Positions 57,777 through 64,000 of a stretch of DNA of 64,000 bases are shown piece after piece. Source of the stretch: Sapria himalayana (Eukaryota > Streptophyta > Magnoliopsida > Malpighiales > Rafflesiaceae); NCBI GenBank assembly GCA_029783825.1, contig JAREIK010012209.1:159001-223000 (forward strand). The letters are read 5' to 3'. The position numbers and the translations under genes are program-made. The notes below the pieces were generated by a model that was given only the letters and a program-made list of their open reading frames with translations, was not told the DNA's origin and searched no databases. How positions within the stretch are numbered: the first letter of the stretch is position 1; each line of letters starts with the position of its first letter.

Positions 57777-58178
57777 TAGAGGTGTGAAATGGGCTTGGCG
57801 GCCTGGTTAAGCCGTGCTTGGCCTGACACAACATGGTTTGGAATCTTGTCGTGGACTAGGCTGGGCTGATCCTTGGCATGGTTAGTGCCGTGTTGGGCCA
57901 TGCATGGCCTGTGTACTTGATCCAACAACATGATAAACTGGCCCGGGGACTCATGAATTTTTTTAAAAATCTAGATGGAAACATCGAGTATGACTCGGGC
58001 CGACCCGGAAAGTCCAGGCATGACCCAGCATGACCCGGGCCGGCGGGCCATGATGGGCCAACACTTCTCAAGCCGTGTAGTGCCTGGTAGGCTGGCATGA
58101 CTTGATGACCTGATTGGGCCACCAAAAAATGGGTTGAGTGTCTCGGTCTGGCTCGGCTCGACCCGTTTGACACCTCTA
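57777..58178. mobile_element. Non-autonomous hAT (402 bp) nested in hAT copy 6
   Basis: The left end TAGAGGTGTGAAATGGG and right end CCCGTTTGACACCTCTA are nearly perfect inverted repeats. The flanks GGCCTGCT and GGCTCGAT share only five of eight bases, so the duplication is doubtful. The interior is terminal-type sequence only. Confidence 0.82.
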
Positions 58179-58999
58179 GGCTCGATATGACATTCTCTAG
58201 AGCTGTGACTGGGTTGAAGGCATACTGATTCATGGGATTACTCGTGTCATGTAAACCCATGGGACTACATGGGCCTTGTGCTGTGCTAGGCACAACTAGC
58301 ATACCTGGCAAGCTAGCACAAATAGTTGTTTGAACAAAATATTTTAATTAAGGAATCACTTTAAAATGGTTGTTTTTTGTTGCTTTTGCTAATATGATAT
58401 GACAATGCCCGTCGCTATTCTGTCGGTCATAATAAAAAAATATTTTTTTTGGAGCCATTGGATTTCATTTTATGTCTCCATGGCAGAAATCCAATGCTGT
58501 AGGATTTATGCATTAAAAATATTTTTAAAAATTAATTTTTTTAATAATTTTTTTTATAAACAATATTTTAATATATTTTATTTTTTATAGTTTATCTATA
58601 ATCTCATTTCATCTCATAATTTTTAATACACAGTACTTTGTTTGTGTTCATATTTTTTGATTTAAATTTTAATTTTAATTTGGTATAACATTAGAATTAT
58701 TTCAATAATGAGTTTTGATTTCTAGGCATGAGAATATAAGGTTGACTCTCTAAAGTGTCTGCTGCATACATAAAGTTAAAATACATATTTTTTTGAAATT
58801 ATTTTATTTTATTTAATATTTTTTAGATAAATAATTAAATTAACAATAACAAATAAAAAATTTAAAAATCTCTCTAATTCTCCTACTTCCATTTTAATAT
58901 TTTATATTAATAAAATGATAAATAATAAATTTTATGAAAATGAATTTAATTTAGATATAAATAATAATGACAATCTGATCAAAAAATTCGAGTTCAAAA

Positions 59000-60620
59000 T
59001 TAGATTTTCTTCAATGGACTTGACTCATGTTTAAAAATTCTAAAAATAACATTTACTAGTGTTGATATATTTTAACTTAATTAAAAATAAAAATATTTTA
59101 GGTGTTAAAAAAAATTTGGCATAATATATATATTGTAGAATAATATATACGTGTATGAGTATTAATGACACTGATTATCTTAAAAGACATGTCAATCAAT
59201 ATACCAAAAAACATAATATATTAAATCTCAAACAAACCTAACTTAGTAACAGTCTTTGAAGCTGAGATGATATTTTATTTATATCTTTCACTGCCTATTA
59301 TGTTGATTTTAAGTAGAAACTAATTAAAAAAATTTTAATATTTCTTGAATTCTTATTCCTCATCAGATATAAGTGTCTGACAAGGATTTTTTGTAAATGT
59401 AATATTCAAAATAAATTTTTAGTATTATTTCAAAATATTTTAGATAAAGGTACTGTTATTAACATAGTTGTCAGAATCATTAGATATAAGTATTTAGCTG
59501 ATATTTTTCATGTTAGATATCTGTGTCATATAATTAACATAATAGTATAATTATGAATAAAATAATTCCTACATATTGAATGCATAAAAAAATTACAAAA
59601 ATACTTTAAAATATTTAACAAATGACAAAAGTTTTATATTCTATGTTTGTCAGTATACCTATAAAAATTCTAAATAGAAGTTAGACACTGTTAAAATTAT
59701 ATGTACATGATATTATATTTATATGTTAGTTACAAATATGTAATATTAATTGTGTCAATAGTAAAAGTAATGAATTTATTATTGATAATTCAGACTAGAA
59801 GATATAAATTTTATTTTTTAAATTTTTAAAGACTTTTTATAATATAATGAATATATGTTTATTTGTGTACACTTTTATTATTTGTATTGTACATAGGTAC
59901 ATATATAATATAGTAATATGTTTAATACATATAAATGACATCCTAATTTTAGTGTCATGATTATTGAGATGAAAACTAACTATTTAAAGTATTGGTTATT
60001 TATTTTTTTCTTTATTGTATAGTTTCATGTATGGATCTTAGGATTAAGGTGGAAGATATATAAAATATATTAAAATGAATATTCACTTGTATGAACCAAG
60101 TAGAAAAACTTAATGATAGTTTAATGAAAATTTAGACATCATGCTTAAATATTATGACACAACGTATGATAATTTTAGTATGTTATCTTGATACTTAGTT
60201 ATTGATTACTATTTAATTCTATTATATGATAATAATAATAATTTATATATATTAAGTTGGTAGAAATCATATGAATTCATTTATTTCGTGCTAACTAAGA
60301 TAACACATGATCAACTGAATAATCTGATGTTTAGCATAATATCGAAATTTATTTTTTTGTGATTATGAATATTATTTTAAATAAGAGATTAAAATTATAA
60401 TCATATATTATAGAAACATTTTAATACTTAAAAGACAGAGAGGATTCAAAGATGAGTTTTCAAGATAAAATAAAAGAGATGCTAGTGGATAATAATTTAA
60501 GTGACATCGAGGATATTGAGGCTACCACTAGTATTAGTTTTATAATCAAATGTGATGATACGGACCATACCACAGACACCAATTGGTCTTATATATTAGA
60601 GGACTTATATGCATGTTACT
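59000..60620 (+). pseudogene. hAT transposase remnant, copy 6
   Basis: At about 59167-59215 the sequence reads D-T-D-Y-L-K-R-H-V-N-Q-Y-T-K-K-H, the second half of the BED finger. Core blocks near 59490-59560 (CATGTTAGATATCTGTGTCATATAATTAACAT) and 60030-60170 (C-M-D-L-R-I-K-V-E-D) follow. The hATC and acidic tail lie near 60257-60600 (TGGTAGAAATCATATGA, as in copy 1 at 7078). Stops and deletions are frequent. The TGGTAG stop is shared with copy 1. Confidence 0.8.
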
Positions 60621-61564
60621 AATGTTTTTGTTAACTGTTGTTCATTGTCGATATTGTGTTGGGTCATGCTTCTAAAATTTTGTAATTTATTATTATTTGT
60701 TTGTCATTAAACTAAATAGATAAAACAATTATATATACTTTTTTAAGTTCTAAATTTTATTTATTTTTATTTATTGTGCAATGTAATTATTTGTAATATT
60801 TTAATTTTTTAAAATTAAAATATTACTTAAAAAATAAATGCTAGTGTCGCTACCGCAATGACACTGCATTGTTTGGTGGCCATTACATTGGAATGGCTGG
60901 TAGTTGACTGCTATGCTGACTCACCGGATGGATTGACTAGTCTAGGCCAGTGGTAGTGGCGGCACAATGCAATGTAATGGCCAATCTACTTCACTGCTCT
61001 GCTCATTGACCTGTGTTGTACCAATGCCAGCCTGACTCGGTTTGACCCTACATGATCCAACATGCCTGGTTAAGGAAGGAGAGCTATCATGCAATGCTGA
61101 GCCTTCCTTCTATGATGTCATGCCAGCACGGCATGACCTGAGTGGCATCACACCTGCCGTTGGGTTGTGTGGGTTGCTTGGTTGGTGTCATAACAAGTTA
61201 AGCCATCATGTAGTGCTGGCCTGATATTTCTTGTTTGACTCCTTTAGTGTTATCAAAGCGCCATTTTGGCGCGCGAGTGCTGTCATTGGGTTGTGTGGGT
61301 GGTGTCACACCTTCTGCAAGTGCTGGCGAAAGTGTTTATCGGCATTTGACGATGGCAATGTTAGTGTCATATTATCGTTGAGGTAAAAATTACTATTCCT
61401 CATTTATTTCTTGAAAATTTTGGATGTGGTGTGACTGTCAAATGTGTGAGGTGTGATTTTGGTGAACTAGAACCAAATTGTGCCCATGATGGTCTTCTCC
61501 ACAGTGATTGGCACGACTATGCCGATACATTTCTGGTACAACTCTAGTAAAATGAGTGCTCGTG

Positions 61565-62840
61565 TGGCTAAAGTTATATGTGAGATCTTTGTTTTTAGAA
61601 GTTTGACATGAAATTATCATGGTTTGTGTATTTTATGTATATTTAATATTTTTTGGAATTTATTATTTTATGAGGTCTTTATAAAAAAAGAAAAAAATGG
61701 TCAGAATTAGAGTTAGATTACTAGGAATAACTCAGTAAAAATTGATGATGTCAGCGTATTCCTTGTGAGTTATTTGATAAAGATCTGATTTGTAATCTAA
61801 TGTTATATTAGACACCTATTGTAAGACCAATCTCAAGTCGAAATTGAAAAATGAATGATTGAATATCTATTAATGTATCTTTGGTAGTCAATTAATCCTA
61901 ATAAATCTAGTTTATTTAGTTTCTGTGACATGTACAAGAAAGTTTCCGATTTGACTGTGTCAATGTACTCTTCAAGGATGTTCCATTTGTATGTTGATAT
62001 TACTCAATAATAGGTATGAAAATTGACTGATTTATAATATTTTTTATGCATATATTGGGGGAGTGATATACCATTTTGCAGATCTAGATTTTTGGTGAGA
62101 AGACGATTATGTCTTAGAGATTTATTCATTCAACTTTGGTATGATTTTTCAGAATGAATATTGCTGTGATTAAAGTTGAGTGAGACTTTTATTTTTGGAA
62201 GTTTGACATGAAACCATGACAATTTGTGTGTTTTATGTTTGTTTGATATTTTTTTGGAATTTTCTATATTATGAGGTTTTTATTAAAAAAAGTAAAAATA
62301 GTTGGAGTTAGTGTGAAATTATTAGGAATAACTCAGCTGAAATTGATGGTATATATGTATTCTTTTTGGGTTAAGTTGATAAGGAATTGATTTGTGGTCC
62401 AAGATTATTTGGGTAACCTATTGGAAGAATCATCCTAGGTTGAAATTGATATAAAATTATAATTGATGTAATATTAATAGTTTATCTATTATAGTCGATT
62501 GATCCCAATGTGTCTAATGCATTTGAATTTTGTGACATGTGCAAGAAAGATTGAAACTTGGTTGTATTGATATAATCTTTATGAATGTTCAATCTTTATG
62601 ATGATATTTCTTAGTTATTAATATGTAAATTGATTGAATAACATGAGTCGACTCATTATGTAACTTGGATATAATTATGAGAGAGAATTGTTTGAGTGAT
62701 ACTTGTATAGATAGGTCAGACTATATTGAGAATGTTTTATATCAAATTTATAATATTCTTTATATGTAAGCGTTGATAGAGTGATATTATTCCGTGGACT
62801 CAAATTCATGGTGAGATGATGCACTTGTCACAATATGATA
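61565..62840. repeat. Dispersed repeat family Y, tandemly duplicated (units of about 0.6 kb)
   Basis: The unit at about 61565-62165 is repeated at about 62167-62840 in the same orientation. Shared landmarks are AGTTTGACATGAAA (61600, 62204), ACTAGGAATAACTCAG / ATTAGGAATAACTCAG (61719, 62320), TTCTGTGACATGTACAAGAAAG / TTTTGTGACATGTGCAAGAAAG (61920, 62529), and a GAGTGATAT...TGGTGAGA block (62061, 62778). A partial copy is at 28190-28660. Confidence 0.8.
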
Positions 62841-63059
62841 AAGTTATTGTAGTGCTTTAGCTAATGATAACACATTCACTCGATATAGATATAATTGTAC
62901 ATTGCATTATGAGTTATAATGAACTTTTTGATTTTCATAAGCTATACAATAAACTGTTGGATTCACCTAGATTAGATTCTTTGCAAGCATATTTATTGGT
63001 CTTATTATACTTTGTTTTGAATATACTTTGCAAGTGCAAACTATTGGATCCACAAATGT

Positions 63060-63266
63060 TGAACATTCCATGTGGGCCGTGCCAGACATGGCACGGTGGT
63101 TTGGCTGGGCCACCGAAAAATAGGCCGTGCCGGCACGACACTGCCCATTTAATACTTCTAGTACAATTTGACTTTCAAAATGAGTTGTGGTAGCTTGACA
63201 CGTTGGTTGGGCTTGACCCACAAAAAAACTAGATTGTGCTCCCTTGATGGGGGCCATTTATCACCT
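63060..63266. mobile_element. Fragments of hAT termini
   Basis: A GGGCCGTGCC-rich stretch ends at CATTTAATACTTCTAG (about 63147-63162), and a second ends at CCATTTATCACCTCTA (about 63254-63269). Both look like right ends of the main hAT family. Left ends are not definable. Confidence 0.5.
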
Positions 63267-63299
63267 CTATTTGATCTGATAATGATCATATATTAATAT

Positions 63300-64000
63300 T
63301 TCATATGATTTTTTTAAAATTAGTAGAATCAATAGGAAGAATCTCATATGACAAAAAATTAGTATTTAGGTCAATCATAATATCTATTAGAACATAACTC
63401 ATAAGACTAACATATGTACGAATATCAATCACATATTATCTATGTGTTAAAATAAGATATTCGTCAAGTTGAATGATTATTAATTTGTAATTCTTTGCAA
63501 TCAGAATTTTATTAACATCTATAATGAACAAAATTATTTTATTTTCAAAATTTTACTAGAAAAATAAGAAAAAATCCATAATGATAAAGAATAATTCATG
63601 GGATGAAAATACATCCAATAATTTTATAACAATTACAAAAATATGTACATGCATTGCCCTAAAATAATAAACCAATTGATTGAGTATGTGATGTGTACTC
63701 ATCAATGATAAACATAAACGAATGGCCATATAAATTGGAAAAATATAACACAAAGCTTGAGTGAAATAAAAGTAAATTGAGGTTTTTTTAAGACTTTCTT
63801 GAAGATATTTGTTATTTGATCTGTTATCTAAATATAAGATATAATAATGATCTAATCATGAAGCTTATTCCTAATAAAAAATAGTTTATTTTTTTTCGAT
63901 GTGCTTTGTCTATCCATGAAATACCTAATTAGAGGCTATTTTTTTAATTACATGATTATAATAGTAAAAAATAATAATTAGAGAAGAAAATAATATATAA
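63300..64000 (-). pseudogene. Ty1/Copia C-terminal remnant 5, running off the edge
   Basis: The order of blocks (AATCATAATATCTATTAGAACATAAC near 63373; a GTTATTTGATCTGTTATCTAAATATA block near 63809; AATTAGAGGCTATTTTTTTAATTACATGATTATAATAGTAAAAAATAATAATTAGAGAAG at the edge) parallels 51100-51260 and 15020-15200. No frame survives. Confidence 0.45.

Larger units (their letters stand above)
57702..61246 (+). mobile_element. hAT copy 6, 3.5 kb, decayed
   Basis: The left end TATAGGTGTCAAG (57702) and right end TTTGACTCCTTTA (61246) are decayed family ends, with flanks ATGGTATC and GTGTTATC sharing six of eight bases. Terminal GC-richer blocks lie at both ends. The interior carries plus-strand transposase remnants (about 59000-60620) and the conserved CCATTGGATTTC block near 58455 seen in copy 1 near 4905. 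A 402-bp relative is nested near its left end. Confidence 0.82.

Overview
The window looks like nuclear DNA of a flowering plant, probably a monocot. It is very AT-rich, has GT-AG introns, and is packed with nested, decaying plant transposons (Mutator-like, hAT, Ty1/Copia, Ty3/Gypsy, probable LINE and SINE remnants). I see no bacterial or organellar features, no tRNA or rRNA gene, and no CRISPR array. The species cannot be named from the sequence alone.

One host gene is recognisable. It is a plus-strand EXO70A1-like exocyst subunit whose first six coding exons lie at 9242-9409, 9497-9592, 13985-14190, 30938-31183, 56318-56456 and 56533-56745. Together they give 356 uninterrupted codons with matching intron phases, a little over half of a typical EXO70A1. 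The remaining exons must lie beyond position 64000. Two introns are tiny (87 and 76 bp), but introns 2, 3 and 4 are about 4.4, 16.7 and 25.1 kb and intron 6 exceeds 7.2 kb, so the gene covers more than 54 kb. Nearly all of that length is transposon-derived.

Layout. 1-550: AT microsatellite DNA. 551-9107: a decayed Mutator-like element with long terminal inverted repeats. It carries a MULE transposase and a plant mobile domain (PMD) gene, and a 3.7-kb hAT element (4462-8196) is inserted inside the PMD. The outer end of this MULE is only about 135 bp upstream of the EXO70 start codon. Intron 2: a SINE-like sequence, two copies of a dispersed repeat, and a small hAT-like element (11847-12529) with a large hairpin. 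Intron 3: a decayed Copia, a truncated hAT, then a Gypsy remnant split by a nearly complete Copia (21178-26039) with 94-bp LTRs and a captured PPR gene fragment. Intron 4: several nested hAT, hAT-like and Copia elements, including a 3.4-kb hAT with perfect target-site duplication (46284-49646) and an hAT remnant with a MULE-like element inside it (53215-53882). Intron 6: another 3.5-kb hAT (57702-61246), a tandem duplication of a dispersed repeat, and more Copia debris.

The dominant theme is one hAT family with GC-rich ends (consensus end TAGAGGTGTCAAA). It has at least six transposase-bearing copies and several short non-autonomous derivatives, all within or next to one gene. No transposon open reading frame here looks intact. 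EXO70 is the only gene that reads as functional over the part visible.
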